Shown in pieces: positions 26,132-37,977 of a stretch of DNA of 64,000 bases. The DNA is taken from assembly GCF_014596935.1 (NCBI RefSeq), contig NZ_JACVXC010000001.1:802783-866782 (forward strand), written 5' to 3'. The translations under genes were made by a program, and so were the position numbers. The notes under the pieces are model-generated. The model was not told where the DNA came from, ran no database searches, and saw nothing but the letters and a program-made list of their open reading frames with translations. The stretch comes from Aestuariibaculum suncheonense. GTDB lineage: Bacteria > Bacteroidota > Bacteroidia > Flavobacteriales > Flavobacteriaceae. Position 1 is the stretch's first letter; every line of letters starts with the position of its first letter.

Positions 26132-26326
26132 ATGGCTGGAATTGTAAATTACATAAAAGAATCATTTAGCGAACTTAAAAACAATGTAAGTTGGCCAACT
26201 TGGGCAGAAGCACAAAGTTTAACTGTTTTAGTGGCTGTGTTCTCTATCGTGTTTTCCTTAGCAATTTGGGGAGTTGATACCGTATTTAGTAAGTTTATGG
26301 CCTTTTATTTTCAATTGATTAACTAA
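26132..26326 (+). CDS. secE: Preprotein translocase subunit SecE
   Basis: This 64-residue inner-membrane protein has the short single-helix SecE form: an amphipathic N-terminus (YIKESFSELKNNVSWPTWAEA) and one membrane helix at about 30-52. It clamps SecY in the translocon. Followed after 18 bp by nusG. Confidence 0.95.
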   Translation: MAGIVNYIKESFSELKNNVSWPTWAEAQSLTVLVAVFSIVFSLAIWGVDTVFSKFMAFYFQLIN

Positions 26327-26344
26327 CGGGAAAACTGAAATTTT

Positions 26345-26899
26345 ATGTCTGAGGTGAGTGAAAAAAAATGGTACGTTGTTAGAGCCGTAAGTGGTCAAGA
26401 GAATAAAATTAAAACCTATATCGAGAATGAAATCGCTCGTTTAGGAATGCAAGATTATGTTGATCAGGTATTGGTTCCTACAGAACGTGTTGTTCAAATA
26501 AGAAACGGAAAAAAGACACATAAAGAAAAAGTATTTTTTCCAGGCTATATTATGATTCAAGCCAACCTAACAGGAGAGATTCCTCACATCATCAGATCGG
26601 TTACAAACGTAATTGGTTTTTTAGGTGAAACAAAAGGAGGAGACCCTGTGCCATTAAGACAATCTGAAGTAAACAGAATGTTAGGTAAGGTGGATGAGTT
26701 ATCTGTTGAAGAAACAGCAAACGTAGCAATTCCTTTTACAAAAGGAGAAACCGTAAAAGTTATCGATGGACCATTCAATGGTTTTGATGGAACGATCGAG
26801 AAAATAAATGAAGAAAAGCGTAAGCTTGAGGTAATGGTGAAGATATTTGGAAGAAAAACACCATTAGAGTTAAGCTATATGCAGGTTGAAAAAGTATAA
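26345..26899 (+). CDS. nusG: Transcription termination/antitermination factor NusG
   Basis: This 184-residue protein has an NGN domain (KKWYVVRAVSGQENKIKTYIE) and a C-terminal KOW domain (about 130-184, VKVIDGPFNGFDGTIEKINEEK). It binds RNA polymerase and couples it to ribosomes or Rho. The order secE-nusG-rplK is conserved. Confidence 0.97.
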   Translation: MSEVSEKKWYVVRAVSGQENKIKTYIENEIARLGMQDYVDQVLVPTERVVQIRNGKKTHKEKVFFPGYIMIQANLTGEIPHIIRSVTNVIGFLGETKGGDPVPLRQSEVNRMLGKVDELSVEETANVAIPFTKGETVKVIDGPFNGFDGTIEKINEEKRKLEVMVKIFGRKTPLELSYMQVEKV

Positions 26900-26919
26900 T
26901 AATTGTTACATACATAAAG

Positions 26920-26952
26920 GATAAACTTTTTGCTTCCAACTAGAAGTTTATC
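26920..26952 (+). promoter_or_regulatory. rplK leader hairpin, possible L1 autoregulation site
   Basis: A 9-bp stem (GATAAACTT/AAGTTTATC) with a 15-base loop lies 17 bp upstream of rplK. In other bacteria protein L1 binds a leader in this position and represses the rplKA mRNA. The match here is by position and shape only. Confidence 0.45.
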
Positions 26953-26969
26953 ACACTAAATTATTAAAA

Positions 26970-27407
26970 ATGGCAAAAGAATTAAGTAAAGTAGTTAAGT
27001 TACAAGTTCGGGGAGGTGCTGCGAATCCGTCGCCACCGGTTGGACCCGCTTTAGGTGCTGCTGGGGTTAACATCATGGAGTTCTGTAAGCAATTTAATGC
27101 TAGAACTCAGGATAAAGCTGGAAAAGTTTTACCTGTTGTTATCTCGGTTTATAAAGACAAGTCTTTCGACTTCGTCATTAAAACTCCTCCAGCTGCAGTA
27201 CAATTATTAGAAGCGGCCAAATTAAAAAAAGGTTCGGGAGAACCAAACCGAAAAAAAGTAGCTAAAGTTTCATGGGATCAAATCAAAACTATAGCAGAAG
27301 ATAAAATGCAAGATTTAAATGCGTTTACAATCGAATCTGCTATGAAAATGATTGCTGGAACAGCAAGATCAATGGGTATCACTGTAACAGGTCAATTCCC
27401 ATCTTAA
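26970..27407 (+). CDS. rplK: 50S ribosomal protein uL11
   Basis: This 145-residue protein matches uL11 ([37 protein letters not shown]-terminal [10 protein letters not shown]). It binds 23S rRNA at the GTPase centre. rplA follows after 19 bp. Confidence 0.97.
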   Translation: MAKELSKVVKLQVRGGAANPSPPVGPALGAAGVNIMEFCKQFNARTQDKAGKVLPVVISVYKDKSFDFVIKTPPAAVQLLEAAKLKKGSGEPNRKKVAKVSWDQIKTIAEDKMQDLNAFTIESAMKMIAGTARSMGITVTGQFPS

Positions 27408-27426
27408 TCTTTAAAAACATTAGAAA

Positions 27427-28116
27427 ATGGCAAGATTAACAAGAAAGCAAAAAGAAGCTTTAGCAAAGATTGAAAAAGGGAGAGTTTACTCTCTTAACGA
27501 AGCATCAGAGTTAGTAAAAGAAATTACTAATACAAAATTTGACGCTTCAGTTGATATCGCTGTACGTTTAGGAGTTGATCCACGTAAAGCAAACCAGATG
27601 GTTAGAGGTGTAGTTTCATTACCTCACGGAACTGGTAAAGATATGAAAGTATTAGCATTAGTAACTCCAGATAAAGAAGCAGAAGCTAAAGAAGCTGGAG
27701 CAGATTACGTTGGTTTAGACGAGTACCTTGATAAAATCAAGAACGGATGGACTGACGTAGATGTTATCATCACTATGCCAAGTGTTATGGGTAAATTAGG
27801 TCCTTTAGGACGAGTATTAGGTCCTCGTGGTTTAATGCCTAACCCAAAAACTGGTACAGTAACTATGGACATCGCTAAAGCTGTAACAGAAGTTAAAGCT
27901 GGTAAAATTGACTTTAAAGTTGATAAAACTGGTATCGTTCACGCGGCAATAGGTAAAGCATCTTTTAGTGCTGATAAAATTGCTGGAAACGCAAATGAAT
28001 TAATTCAAACATTAATAAAACTTAAGCCAACAACTGCTAAAGGTACATACGTTAAAAGTATTTTCCTATCTAGTACTATGAGTCCTAGTGTTGCTGTTGA
28101 TCCTAAAGTTAGTTAA
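27427..28116 (+). CDS. rplA: 50S ribosomal protein uL1
   Basis: This 229-residue protein matches uL1 ([45 protein letters not shown]). It forms the L1 stalk and is a likely translational repressor of its own operon. rplJ begins only 19 bp downstream. Confidence 0.97.
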   Translation: MARLTRKQKEALAKIEKGRVYSLNEASELVKEITNTKFDASVDIAVRLGVDPRKANQMVRGVVSLPHGTGKDMKVLALVTPDKEAEAKEAGADYVGLDEYLDKIKNGWTDVDVIITMPSVMGKLGPLGRVLGPRGLMPNPKTGTVTMDIAKAVTEVKAGKIDFKVDKTGIVHAAIGKASFSADKIAGNANELIQTLIKLKPTTAKGTYVKSIFLSSTMSPSVAVDPKVS

Positions 28117-28135
28117 TTAGTTAAATACTTTTATT

Positions 28136-28657
28136 ATGACAAGAGAAGAAAAATCACAAGTAATTGAGGACTTAACTGCAGAACTAGCAAACAATGCAAA
28201 TATCTATTTAGCAGATATTTCAGGATTAAACGCCGGAACTACCTCAGATTTTCGTCGAGCTGCTTTTAAAGCAAACGTGAAAATGGCAGTTGTTAAAAAC
28301 ACATTACTTGAAAAAGCAATGGAAGCTTCTGAAAGAGATTTCGAAAACCTTCCATCTGTTTTAAAAGGAAATACAATCGTAATGTATTCTGAAACAGGTA
28401 ATGCGCCAGCTAAGTTAATTAAAAACTTCCGTAAGAAAGCTGAAAAACCTTTATTAAAAGGAGCATTTATTGAGGAAGCAGTATATATCGGTGACAACCA
28501 ACTTGACGCCTTAGTAGACATCAAGTCTCGTGAGGAGTTATTAGGAGAGATTGTTGGATTACTTCAATCGCCTGCTAAGAACGTTGTGTCAGCACTTAAA
28601 TCAAGTGGTGGAAAATTAGCCGGTATTATTAAAACACTATCTGAAAAAGAAGGATAG
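28136..28657 (+). CDS. rplJ: 50S ribosomal protein uL10
   Basis: This 173-residue protein matches uL10, the base of the L7/L12 stalk. The gap to rplA is 19 bp, too short for the long structured L10 leader known from Enterobacteria, so any L10 feedback must work differently here. Confidence 0.96.
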   Translation: MTREEKSQVIEDLTAELANNANIYLADISGLNAGTTSDFRRAAFKANVKMAVVKNTLLEKAMEASERDFENLPSVLKGNTIVMYSETGNAPAKLIKNFRKKAEKPLLKGAFIEEAVYIGDNQLDALVDIKSREELLGEIVGLLQSPAKNVVSALKSSGGKLAGIIKTLSEKEG

Positions 28658-28724
28658 TATTTAGCATAGTACGCACTATATTACAATTATATTAAAATTA
28701 AAAATTTATTAAAAACGATAGAAA

Positions 28725-29102
28725 ATGGCAGATTTAAAAGATTTCGCAGAACAATTAGTTAACTTAACAGTAAAAGAAGTAAACGAGTTAGCTACTATAT
28801 TAAAAGATGAGTATGGTATCGAGCCTGCTGCTGCTGCAGTTGCAGTTGCTGCTGGACCTGCTGCAGGTGGTGATGATGCTGCTGAAGCTCAAACTGAGTT
28901 TGACGTAGTATTAAAATCAGCTGGTGCATCTAAATTAGCTGTTGTTAAATTAGTTAAAGAATTAACTGGTTTAGGATTAAAAGAAGCTAAAGAATTAGTT
29001 GACGGAGCTCCAAGTAACATTAAAGAAGGAGTTTCTAAAGACGAAGCAGAAGGCTTAAAAGCATCTTTAGAAGAAGCAGGAGCTGAGGTTGAGCTTAAGT
29101 AA
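28725..29102 (+). CDS. rplL: 50S ribosomal protein bL12 (L7/L12)
   Basis: This 125-residue acidic protein has an N-terminal dimerisation domain, an Ala-rich hinge ([15 protein letters not shown], about 36-50) and a C-terminal domain ([24 protein letters not shown]) that recruits translation factors. It ends the ribosomal part of the operon. Confidence 0.97.
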   Translation: MADLKDFAEQLVNLTVKEVNELATILKDEYGIEPAAAAVAVAAGPAAGGDDAAEAQTEFDVVLKSAGASKLAVVKLVKELTGLGLKEAKELVDGAPSNIKEGVSKDEAEGLKASLEEAGAEVELK

Positions 29103-29125
29103 GCTTAGCTTTTTCAAAACATAAA

Positions 29126-29161
29126 GGTTTAGGTCTGGAGGTTACCTTCAAGACCTAAACC
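29126..29161 (+). promoter_or_regulatory. Strong hairpin between rplL and rpoB
   Basis: An 11-bp perfect stem (GGTTTAGGTCT/AGACCTAAACC) encloses a loop that can itself pair (AGGT/ACCT). There is no T-run. Position matches the attenuator/RNA-cleavage site between rplL and rpoB in other bacteria, which lowers rpoBC expression relative to the ribosomal proteins. Confidence 0.6.
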
Positions 29162-29228
29162 ATTTTGCGTATATAACATTTACATACGCCACAACTTTTA
29201 TTATTTTTAATCATAATTCCGTCCATTG

Positions 29229-32200
29229 ATGTTGTCAACACAAGCTGAAAGATTAAATTTCTCGTCTATTGTCAATAGAACAGAATACCCGGATTTCTTG
29301 GATATTCAGATAAAATCCTTCCAGGATTTTTTCCAGTTAGAAACTAAATCTGAAGAAAGAGGTGATGAAGGTTTATATAACACCTTCATGGAAAACTTTC
29401 CAATTACAGATTCACGTAATCAATTTGTTTTAGAATTTTTAGATTACTTCGTAGATCCACCACGATACGCTATAGATGAGTGTATAGAAAGAGGACTTAC
29501 TTACAGCGTTCCGCTTAAAGCTAGATTAAAGTTATACTGTACAGACCCTGAACATGAAGATTTCGAAACCATTGTTCAAGATGTGTACTTAGGAACTATT
29601 CCTTACATGACACCAAGCGGTACTTTTGTAATTAACGGTGCAGAGCGTGTTGTAGTATCTCAGTTACACCGTTCACCAGGTGTATTCTTCGGACAATCTT
29701 TCCATGCCAATGGAACAAAGTTATATTCAGCCAGAGTAATTCCTTTTAAAGGGTCTTGGATTGAGTTTGCTACCGATATCAACCAGGTAATGTATGCTTA
29801 TATTGACAGAAAGAAGAAGTTACCTGTAACAACATTATTTCGAGCAATCGGATTTGAGCGCGATAAGGATATCTTAGAGATATTCGATCTTGCAGAAGAA
29901 ATTAAAGTATCTAAATCTGGATTAAAAAAATACCAAGGAAGAAAACTTGCAGCACGTGTTCTTAACACATGGCACGAGGATTTCGTTGATGAGGATACAG
30001 GAGAGGTAGTATCAATTGAGCGTAACGAGATTATCCTTGATCGTGATACTATTTTAGATAAAGACAACATAGAAGAAATTCTTGATGCAGACGTAAAAAC
30101 TATTCTGTTACACAAAGAAAGTGCAGAACAAGGAGATTACGCCATCATTCACAATACATTACAAAAAGACCCGACAAACTCTGAAAAAGAGGCTGTTGAG
30201 CATATCTATAGACAATTACGTAACGCTGAACCGCCAGATGAGGAAACAGCACGTGGTATTATAGATAAATTATTCTTTAGTGACCAACGTTACTCTTTAG
30301 GTGAGGTAGGTCGTTACAGAATGAACAAAAAATTAGGTCTTGATATCGAAATGGATAAGCAGGTGCTTACCAAAGAAGATATCATTACCATCATTAAATA
30401 TTTAATCGAGCTTATCAACTCTAAAGCTGAGATTGATGATATTGACCACTTATCTAACCGTCGTGTACGTACAGTAGGTGAGCAGTTATCTCAACAGTTT
30501 GGTGTTGGTTTAGCACGTATGGCACGTACTATTCGTGAGCGTATGAACGTTCGTGATAACGAGGTATTTACACCTATCGATTTGATTAATGCAAAAACAT
30601 TATCATCGGTAATTAACTCGTTCTTCGGTACAAACCAGTTATCTCAGTTTATGGATCAAACCAATCCATTAGCAGAGATTACACACAAGCGTCGTCTATC
30701 GGCTCTTGGACCTGGAGGTCTTTCACGTGAAAGAGCAGGTTTCGAGGTACGTGACGTTCACTATACACACTATGGTCGTTTATGTCCGATTGAAACTCCA
30801 GAGGGACCAAACATTGGATTAATTTCGTCATTATCAGTGTACGCGAAGGTAAACTCAATGGGATTCATTGAAACGCCTTACCGTCCGGTTGATAATGGTG
30901 TTGTAGATATTAAAAACGATCCTATTTACTTAAGTGCTGAAGAGGAGGAAGGTAAATTAATCGCGCAGGCAACTGTAAAAGTAGATAACGACGGTAAAAT
31001 ATTACACGATAAGGTAATTGCTCGTATGGAGGGTGATTTCCCGGTAATCGAACCAGAACATATTCACTATACAGACGTTGCGCCTAACCAGATTTCATCT
31101 ATTTCGGCTTCGTTAATTCCGTTCTTAGAGCATGATGATGCGAACCGTGCGTTGATGGGATCGAACATGATGCGTCAGGCAGTACCTTTATTATTACCTG
31201 AATCGCCAATTGTTGGAACTGGTTTAGAGCGTCAAGTAGCTACAGATTCTCGTGTATTAATTAATGCAGAAGGAAACGGAGAAGTACTTTATGTAGATGC
31301 TAACGAAATTCAAATACGTTACGAGCGTTCTGAAGATGAAGCTAAAGTAAGCTTCGACAGCGATGTTAAAACGTATCAATTAGTAAAATATAGAAAAACC
31401 AACCAAGGAACATCTATCAACCTTAAACCAATTGTAGTTAAAGGTGATAAAGTTAAGAAAGGTCAAGTTTTATGTGAAGGTTATGCGACACAAAAAGGAG
31501 AGCTTGCTTTAGGTAGAAACATGAAAGTTGCTTTCATGCCTTGGAAAGGATATAACTTTGAGGATGCGATTGTAATTTCTGAGCGTGTTGTACGTGAAGA
31601 TATCTTTACATCTATCCACATCGATGAGTACTCTTTAGAGGTTAGAGACACAAAATTAGGAAACGAAGAGTTAACTAACGATATCCCTAACGTATCTGAA
31701 GAAGCGACTAAAGATTTAGATGAAAACGGAATGATTCGCATTGGGGCTGAAGTTAAGCCTGGCGACATCTTAATTGGTAAAATTACTCCAAAAGGAGAAA
31801 GCGATCCAACTCCGGAAGAGAAATTATTAAGAGCAATCTTCGGTGACAAAGCAGGAGATGTTAAAGATGCTTCATTAAAAGCATCTCCATCATTAAATGG
31901 TGTTGTAATCGACAAAAAATTATTCTCTAGAGCCGTTAAAGATAAACGTAAACGAGCTCAAGATAAAGATGATATCGTTGCATTAGAAGGTATTTATGAT
32001 AGAAAATTCGAAGAATTAAAAGAAGTTTTAATCGAGAAATTATTCAACATCGTAAATGGTAAAACTGCTCAAGGTATTTATAACGATTTAGGAGAAGAAG
32101 TATTACCAAAAGGTAAGAAGTTCACTCTAAAAATGTTAAATGCTGTTGATGATTATGCGCATTTAGTGTCTGGAAAATGGACGACAGATGATCATACAAA

Positions 32201-33041
32201 CCAATTAGTAGCAGATTTAATTCACAACTACAAGATTAAAGAAAACGACTTACAAGGATCTTTACGCCGTGAGAAGTTTACAATCTCTGTAGGGGACGAG
32301 TTACCATCAGGTATTATTAAATTAGCAAAAGTTTATATTGCTAAGAAACGTAAACTAAAAGTAGGTGATAAGATGGCAGGACGTCACGGTAATAAAGGTA
32401 TCGTTGCACGTATCGTTCGCGAGGAAGATATGCCATTCTTAGAAGACGGAACACCTGTAGATATCGTTCTTAACCCACTTGGGGTACCATCTCGTATGAA
32501 CATTGGACAGATTTATGAAACTGTACTTGGTTGGGCAGGTCAAAAATTAGGTCGTAAGTATGCGACTCCTATTTTCGACGGAGCAACTATCGATCAAATT
32601 AATGAGTTTACTGATGAAGCGGGTATTCCAAGATATGGTCATACTTACCTTTACGATGGAGGTACAGGAGATCGTTTCGACCAGCCAGCAACTGTAGGTG
32701 TTATCTATATGCTTAAGTTAGGTCACATGGTAGACGATAAGATGCACGCACGTTCTATTGGACCATACTCATTAATTACGCAACAGCCATTAGGAGGTAA
32801 AGCACAGTTTGGTGGTCAGCGTTTTGGTGAGATGGAGGTTTGGGCACTTGAAGCATATGGTGCATCAAGTACTTTAAGAGAAATCTTAACTGTAAAATCT
32901 GATGATGTAATTGGTAGAGCTAAAACTTACGAAGCAATCGTAAAAGGTGAACCAATGCCAGATCCTGGATTACCAGAATCTTTCAACGTATTAATGCACG
33001 AATTGAAAGGTCTAGGATTAGACATTAGATTAGAGGAATAA
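29229..33041 (+). CDS. rpoB: DNA-directed RNA polymerase subunit beta
   Basis: This 1270-residue protein is the complete beta subunit with conserved blocks such as GVFFGQSFH, the rifampicin region ([45 protein letters not shown], about 455-500) and the C-terminal [43 protein letters not shown] prefer the ATG at 29229; a TTG directly before it (29226) is in frame. The rifampicin region shows no obvious resistance change ([23 protein letters not shown]). Confidence 0.98.
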   Translation: MLSTQAERLNFSSIVNRTEYPDFLDIQIKSFQDFFQLETKSEERGDEGLYNTFMENFPITDSRNQFVLEFLDYFVDPPRYAIDECIERGLTYSVPLKARLKLYCTDPEHEDFETIVQDVYLGTIPYMTPSGTFVINGAERVVVSQLHRSPGVFFGQSFHANGTKLYSARVIPFKGSWIEFATDINQVMYAYIDRKKKLPVTTLFRAIGFERDKDILEIFDLAEEIKVSKSGLKKYQGRKLAARVLNTWHEDFVDEDTGEVVSIERNEIILDRDTILDKDNIEEILDADVKTILLHKESAEQGDYAIIHNTLQKDPTNSEKEAVEHIYRQLRNAEPPDEETARGIIDKLFFSDQRYSLGEVGRYRMNKKLGLDIEMDKQVLTKEDIITIIKYLIELINSKAEIDDIDHLSNRRVRTVGEQLSQQFGVGLARMARTIRERMNVRDNEVFTPIDLINAKTLSSVINSFFGTNQLSQFMDQTNPLAEITHKRRLSALGPGGLSRERAGFEVRDVHYTHYGRLCPIETPEGPNIGLISSLSVYAKVNSMGFIETPYRPVDNGVVDIKNDPIYLSAEEEEGKLIAQATVKVDNDGKILHDKVIARMEGDFPVIEPEHIHYTDVAPNQISSISASLIPFLEHDDANRALMGSNMMRQAVPLLLPESPIVGTGLERQVATDSRVLINAEGNGEVLYVDANEIQIRYERSEDEAKVSFDSDVKTYQLVKYRKTNQGTSINLKPIVVKGDKVKKGQVLCEGYATQKGELALGRNMKVAFMPWKGYNFEDAIVISERVVREDIFTSIHIDEYSLEVRDTKLGNEELTNDIPNVSEEATKDLDENGMIRIGAEVKPGDILIGKITPKGESDPTPEEKLLRAIFGDKAGDVKDASLKASPSLNGVVIDKKLFSRAVKDKRKRAQDKDDIVALEGIYDRKFEELKEVLIEKLFNIVNGKTAQGIYNDLGEEVLPKGKKFTLKMLNAVDDYAHLVSGKWTTDDHTNQLVADLIHNYKIKENDLQGSLRREKFTISVGDELPSGIIKLAKVYIAKKRKLKVGDKMAGRHGNKGIVARIVREEDMPFLEDGTPVDIVLNPLGVPSRMNIGQIYETVLGWAGQKLGRKYATPIFDGATIDQINEFTDEAGIPRYGHTYLYDGGTGDRFDQPATVGVIYMLKLGHMVDDKMHARSIGPYSLITQQPLGGKAQFGGQRFGEMEVWALEAYGASSTLREILTVKSDDVIGRAKTYEAIVKGEPMPDPGLPESFNVLMHELKGLGLDIRLEE

Positions 33042-33047
33042 TATACT

Positions 33048-33079
33048 GCATACCGCTTAAAGCAATTTAAGCGGTATGC
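33048..33079 (+). other. Perfect 14-bp hairpin with GCAA loop between rpoB and rpoC
   Basis: The arms GCATACCGCTTAAA and its complement enclose the GNRA-type tetraloop GCAA. It begins 7 bp after the rpoB stop and lacks a T-run. It may protect or process the mRNA between the two subunit genes. Confidence 0.65.
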
Positions 33080-33115
33080 TAAAAGTTTACAAATAATTCG
33101 ATAGCACCATATATT

Positions 33116-36100
33116 ATGGCAAGAAAACAAGATAAGAATACAGTAAAGAGATTTAACCAAATCTCAATTGGTTTAGCGTCACCAGAGTCTATTTTAGCGG
33201 AGTCTAGAGGTGAGGTTTTAAAACCTGAAACTATCAATTATCGAACTCATAAACCTGAAAGAGATGGTTTATTCTGTGAGCGTATCTTTGGTCCTGTAAA
33301 GGATTACGAGTGTGCTTGTGGTAAATATAAAAGAATTCGCTACAAAGGTATCGTTTGTGACCGTTGTGGTGTAGAAGTAACAGAAAAGAAAGTACGTCGT
33401 GATAGAGTTGGTCATATCAACTTAGTTGTGCCAATCGCTCACATTTGGTATTTCCGTTCGTTACCAAATAAAATAGGTTATTTATTAGGCTTACCATCTA
33501 AGAAATTAGATATGATTATTTACTACGAACGTTACGTAGTAATTCAGCCAGGTAACGCTAAAAACGAAGAAGGTGAACCATTACAAAAAATGGACTTCTT
33601 AACAGAAGAAGAATACTTAAACATTCTTGAGAGCCTTCCGCAGGATAACCAGTATTTAGATGATTCAGATCCAAACAAATTCTTAGCTAAAATGGGAGCT
33701 GAGTGTTTGATTGAATTATTAGCTAGAATTGATTTAGAATCATTATCATATGAATTACGTCATAAAGCCAATACAGAAACGTCTAAACAACGTAAAACTG
33801 AGGCTTTAAAACGTTTACAAGTTGTAGAATCGTTACGTGAGTCTAACAATAACAGAGAGAACCGTCCGGAGTGGATGATTATGAAAGTTATCCCTGTTAT
33901 TCCACCAGAATTACGTCCGTTAGTGCCTTTAGATGGTGGTCGTTTCGCAACATCAGATTTAAATGATTTATACCGTCGTGTAATTATCCGTAACAACCGT
34001 CTTAAGAGGTTGGTTGAGATTAAAGCACCTGAGGTAATTTTACGTAATGAAAAACGTATGTTACAGGAATCTGTAGATTCGTTATTCGATAACACGCGTA
34101 AATCTTCAGCGGTAAAAACAGATTCTAACAGACCGTTAAAATCATTATCAGATTCGTTAAAAGGTAAACAAGGGCGTTTCCGTCAAAACTTACTTGGTAA
34201 ACGTGTTGATTACTCGGCACGTTCGGTAATTGTTGTTGGACCTGAGTTAAAACTTTACGAGTGTGGTTTACCAAAAAATATGGCGGCTGAACTTTACAAG
34301 CCTTTCGTAATTAGAAAATTAATTGAAAGAGGTATTGTAAAAACAGTTAAGTCTGCTAAGAAAATTATTGACAAAAAAGAGCCTGTGGTTTGGGATATCT
34401 TGGAAAATGTTCTTAAAGGACATCCAGTATTACTAAACCGTGCTCCTACGTTACACCGTTTAGGTATTCAAGCGTTCCAACCTAAATTAATCGAAGGTAA
34501 AGCGATCCAGTTACACCCATTAGTTTGTACGGCGTTTAACGCGGATTTCGATGGTGACCAGATGGCGGTTCACTTACCATTAGGCCCAGAAGCTATTTTA
34601 GAGTGTCAGTTATTAATGTTGGCATCTCATAATATCTTAAATCCAGCGAACGGTTCACCGGTAACGGTACCTTCTCAAGACATGGTTCTTGGTCTTTATT
34701 ATATGACTAAAGAACGTAAGTCAACTCCGGAAGTGCCAATTAAAGGTGAAGGCTTAACATTCTACGCACCTGAGGAAGTAGAGATTGCTTTCAACGAGAA
34801 GCGTGTAGACTTAAATGCAGGTATTAAAGTAAGAACTTTAGATATTAACGAAGACGGTAAGTTAGCTCCAACAATTATTCAAACAACTGTTGGTCGTGTA
34901 TTATTTAACCAGCACGTGCCTCAGGCAGCAGGTTATATAAACCAGGTACTTACTAAAAAATCGTTAAGAGATATTATTGGTCAAATCCTTAAGTATACGT
35001 CAGTTCCTGAAACTGCAGATTTCTTAGATGCTATTAGAACATTAGGATTTAAGTTTGCATTCCAAGGAGGTCTGTCATTCAGTTTAGGAGATATTATTAT
35101 CCCTGCTGAAAAACAAGGTATGATCGATAAAGCTAATGCTTTAGTTGAAGGTATTACAGGTAACTATAACATGGGACTTATTACCAACAACGAGCGTTAC
35201 AACCAGGTGATTGATATCTGGACATCAACTAACGCGGAGTTAACCGAGTTGTCTATGAAACGTATTCGTGAAGACCAACAAGGATTTAACTCGGTATTTA
35301 TGATGCTTGATTCTGGAGCTCGTGGATCTAAAGAACAGATTCGTCAGCTTACAGGTATGCGTGGATTAATGGCGAAACCTAAGAAATCGAATGCAGGTGG
35401 AGGAGAGATTATTGAAAACCCGATTCTTTCGAACTTTAAGGAAGGTCTTTCAATTTTAGAATACTTTATCTCTACGCACGGTGCTCGTAAAGGTCTTGCG
35501 GATACCGCTCTTAAAACAGCGGATGCGGGTTACTTAACACGTCGTTTAGTAGACGTTTCTCAAGATGTTATCATCAATTCTGAAGATTGTGGTACATTAA
35601 GAGGTGTCGAAGTAGAGCCATTAAAGAAAAATGATGAAATCGTTGAAACATTAGCAGAGCGTATCGTTGGACGTGTATCGTTAAACGATGTGTACCACCC
35701 ATTAACAGATGAGTTATTGGTTGCTTCTGGTGATTTAATTGAAGATAATACAGCGAAAATTATCGGAGAATCTCCGTTAGAAAAAATCGAAGTTCGTTCT
35801 CCATTAAGTTGTGAGGCACTTCAAGGTATCTGTGCTAAGTGTTACGGTCGTAACCTTGCAACTGGTAAAATGGTACAACGTGGTGAAGCCGTAGGGGTTG
35901 TGGCAGCACAGTCTATTGGTGAGCCTGGTACACAGTTAACACTTCGTACGTTCCACGTAGGGGGTATTGCAGGTAACATTTCAGAGGAGAATAAATTAAT
36001 CGTTAAGTTTAACGGTATTGCAGAAATCGAAGATTTAAAAACTGTAAAAGGTACCGACAATGAAGGAAACGAAGTTGATATTGTTATCTCTCGTACTAGT

Positions 36101-37417
36101 GAGGTTAAGTTAATTGATAAGAAAACAGGTATTACGTTAAGTACCAACAATATTCCTTACGGTTCTACATTAATGATCAAAAATGGTCAGGAGTTAGCTA
36201 AAGGAGATGTGGTGTGTACTTGGGATCCATATAACGGTGTAATTATTTCTGAATTCGCTGGTAAAGTAAGATATGAAAATATCGAACAAGGTGTTACTTA
36301 TCAAGTTGAAATCGATGAGCAAACAGGTTTCCAAGAGAAAGTAATCTCTGAATCTAGAAATAAGAAGTTAATTCCAACACTTCACATTGAAGATTCTAAA
36401 GGTGAAACCATGCGTTCTTACAACTTACCGGTTGGTTCTCACTTAATGATTAATGATGGTGACAAGATTACGGTTGGTAAAGTATTAGTTAAGATTCCTC
36501 GTAAGTCTGCTAAGGCAGGGGATATTACTGGAGGTTTACCACGTGTAACCGAGTTGTTTGAAGCACGTAACCCATCGAATCCAGCTGTTGTAAGTGAAAT
36601 TGATGGTGTGGTTTCTTTCGGTAAAATCAAACGTGGTAACCGTGAGATTGTTGTAGAATCTAAGTTAGGTGAAGTTAAGAAATACCTAGTTAAATTATCA
36701 AATCAGATTCTTGTTCAAGAAAATGATTACGTTAAAGCAGGTATGCCTTTATCAGATGGTTCTGTAACTCCGGAAGATATCTTAAATATTAAGGGACCTT
36801 CAGCTGTTCAACAATACCTAGTAAACGAAGTACAAGAGGTATACCGTTTACAAGGGGTGAAAATTAACGATAAACACTTCGAGGTTGTTGTTAGACAGAT
36901 GATGCGTAAAGTACAGATTATTGATTCTGGAGATACTTTATTCTTAGAAGATCAGTTAGTTCATAAAGCAGATTTTATTCAAGAAAACGATGCGATTTTC
37001 GGATTGAAAGTTGTTGAAGATTCTGGAGATTCTACAAATCTTAAAAACGGACAGATTGTTACTGCTCGTCAGTTGAGAGATGAGAACTCATTACTAAGAA
37101 GAGAAGATAAGGCACTTGTATCGGCTAGAGATGCTAGACCGGCAACCGCTACGCCAATATTACAAGGTATTACGAGAGCGTCGTTACAAACGAAATCATT
37201 TATTTCAGCAGCGTCGTTCCAGGAAACTACTAAGGTACTTAACGAAGCAGCAGTAGCTGGTAAGATAGATAACTTAGAAGGCTTGAAAGAGAATGTAATT
37301 GTAGGACACAGAATTCCTGCAGGTACTGGTCTTCGTAAATACCAAGACATTATCGTTGGATCTAAAGAAGAGTTTGACGAAATGATGCAAGTAAAGCAAG
37401 AATTAAATTATAACTAA
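33116..37417 (+). CDS. rpoC: DNA-directed RNA polymerase subunit beta'
   Basis: This 1433-residue complete subunit has the N-terminal zinc site ([24 protein letters not shown]), the catalytic [12 protein letters not shown] motif (residues around 478-489) and the second zinc cluster (CGTLRG, then [17 protein letters not shown]). The start codon is ATG at 33116. It lies 74 bp after rpoB with a hairpin between, and ends before an intrinsic terminator. Confidence 0.98.
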   Translation: MARKQDKNTVKRFNQISIGLASPESILAESRGEVLKPETINYRTHKPERDGLFCERIFGPVKDYECACGKYKRIRYKGIVCDRCGVEVTEKKVRRDRVGHINLVVPIAHIWYFRSLPNKIGYLLGLPSKKLDMIIYYERYVVIQPGNAKNEEGEPLQKMDFLTEEEYLNILESLPQDNQYLDDSDPNKFLAKMGAECLIELLARIDLESLSYELRHKANTETSKQRKTEALKRLQVVESLRESNNNRENRPEWMIMKVIPVIPPELRPLVPLDGGRFATSDLNDLYRRVIIRNNRLKRLVEIKAPEVILRNEKRMLQESVDSLFDNTRKSSAVKTDSNRPLKSLSDSLKGKQGRFRQNLLGKRVDYSARSVIVVGPELKLYECGLPKNMAAELYKPFVIRKLIERGIVKTVKSAKKIIDKKEPVVWDILENVLKGHPVLLNRAPTLHRLGIQAFQPKLIEGKAIQLHPLVCTAFNADFDGDQMAVHLPLGPEAILECQLLMLASHNILNPANGSPVTVPSQDMVLGLYYMTKERKSTPEVPIKGEGLTFYAPEEVEIAFNEKRVDLNAGIKVRTLDINEDGKLAPTIIQTTVGRVLFNQHVPQAAGYINQVLTKKSLRDIIGQILKYTSVPETADFLDAIRTLGFKFAFQGGLSFSLGDIIIPAEKQGMIDKANALVEGITGNYNMGLITNNERYNQVIDIWTSTNAELTELSMKRIREDQQGFNSVFMMLDSGARGSKEQIRQLTGMRGLMAKPKKSNAGGGEIIENPILSNFKEGLSILEYFISTHGARKGLADTALKTADAGYLTRRLVDVSQDVIINSEDCGTLRGVEVEPLKKNDEIVETLAERIVGRVSLNDVYHPLTDELLVASGDLIEDNTAKIIGESPLEKIEVRSPLSCEALQGICAKCYGRNLATGKMVQRGEAVGVVAAQSIGEPGTQLTLRTFHVGGIAGNISEENKLIVKFNGIAEIEDLKTVKGTDNEGNEVDIVISRTSEVKLIDKKTGITLSTNNIPYGSTLMIKNGQELAKGDVVCTWDPYNGVIISEFAGKVRYENIEQGVTYQVEIDEQTGFQEKVISESRNKKLIPTLHIEDSKGETMRSYNLPVGSHLMINDGDKITVGKVLVKIPRKSAKAGDITGGLPRVTELFEARNPSNPAVVSEIDGVVSFGKIKRGNREIVVESKLGEVKKYLVKLSNQILVQENDYVKAGMPLSDGSVTPEDILNIKGPSAVQQYLVNEVQEVYRLQGVKINDKHFEVVVRQMMRKVQIIDSGDTLFLEDQLVHKADFIQENDAIFGLKVVEDSGDSTNLKNGQIVTARQLRDENSLLRREDKALVSARDARPATATPILQGITRASLQTKSFISAASFQETTKVLNEAAVAGKIDNLEGLKENVIVGHRIPAGTGLRKYQDIIVGSKEEFDEMMQVKQELNYN

Positions 37418-37451
37418 TAAGATATCCTGCGAAGGCAGGTGTCTGTAAAAT

Positions 37452-37493
37452 AAAAGCCTTCTTGTATGTATTACTTGAAGGCTTTTTAATTTT
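37452..37493 (+). terminator. Terminator after rpoC
   Basis: A 10-bp stem (AAAAGCCTTC/GAAGGCTTTT) with a 15-base loop is followed by TAATTTT. A smaller hairpin CCTGC-GAAG-GCAGG lies just upstream at about 37426. Confidence 0.75.
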
Positions 37494-37512
37494 AAAACAT
37501 ATAACAATTATT

Positions 37513-37830
37513 ATGGCTGACGAAAACGATAAACCGAAACAAGGACAAATTAATATTGAATTGGACGAGAAAGTTGCTGACGGGCAGTATTCAAATCTGG
37601 CAATCATCAACCATTCGGTATCTGAATTTGTTGTAGATTTTGTAAATATAATGCCGGGTGTTCCTAAGAGCAAGGTGAAATCGAGAATCATTTTAACACC
37701 GCAACACGCCAAACGCTTACTAAAAGCTTTAGCAGAAAATGTGTCTCGTTTTGAAAATGCCCATGGTGAAATTAAAGATTACGAGCAACCACCTATTCCA
37801 TTAAATTTCGGGCCAACCGGACAAGCTTAA
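37513..37830 (+). CDS. DUF3467 protein
   Basis: This 105-residue protein is of the DUF3467 family (INIELDEKVADGQYSNLAIINHSVSEFVVDFVNIMPGVPKSKVKSRIILTPQHAKRLLKAL). The family is conserved after rpoC in Bacteroidota; its function is unknown. The start is set at ATG 37513 (MADENDK) because the upstream extension would run through the rpoC terminator. A decayed copy of its 3' end follows. Confidence 0.88.
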   Translation: MADENDKPKQGQINIELDEKVADGQYSNLAIINHSVSEFVVDFVNIMPGVPKSKVKSRIILTPQHAKRLLKALAENVSRFENAHGEIKDYEQPPIPLNFGPTGQA

Positions 37831-37834
37831 AAAA

Positions 37835-37934
37835 TTTCATTGAATTTGAATTAGCTGTGACTTAAGATTGTTTGAAATGCATTAAATAACAATCTCCAAT
37901 TCCATAAAATTTAGGACTAATAGGTCAAGCATAA
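37835..37934 (+). pseudogene. Decayed partial duplicate of the DUF3467 3' end
   Basis: The stretch 37896-37934 reads PIP*NLGLIGQA* in one frame, against PIPLNFGPTGQA* at the end of the intact gene. At DNA level 25 of 33 bases agree between 37798-37830 and 37902-37934. Looser similarity extends upstream (TTTGAAA-TGC, ATTAAA) with deletions. It has stops and no start, so it is a remnant of a tandem copy. Confidence 0.7.
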
Positions 37935-37936
37935 AT

Positions 37937-37973
37937 AAAAAAAGTCCCATTGAATCTCAATGGGACTTTTTTT
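37937..37973. terminator. Bidirectional terminator
   Basis: A perfect 17-bp stem (AAAAAAAGTCCCATTGA and its complement) with a 3-base loop lies between convergent genes and can end both transcripts. Confidence 0.9.
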
Positions 37974-37977
37974 CTGT

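Noticed and set aside
31481-31915. 144-codon minus-strand ORF within rpoB
   Set aside because: Shadow of the conserved polymerase gene; Ser/Pro-rich composition is typical of antisense translation.
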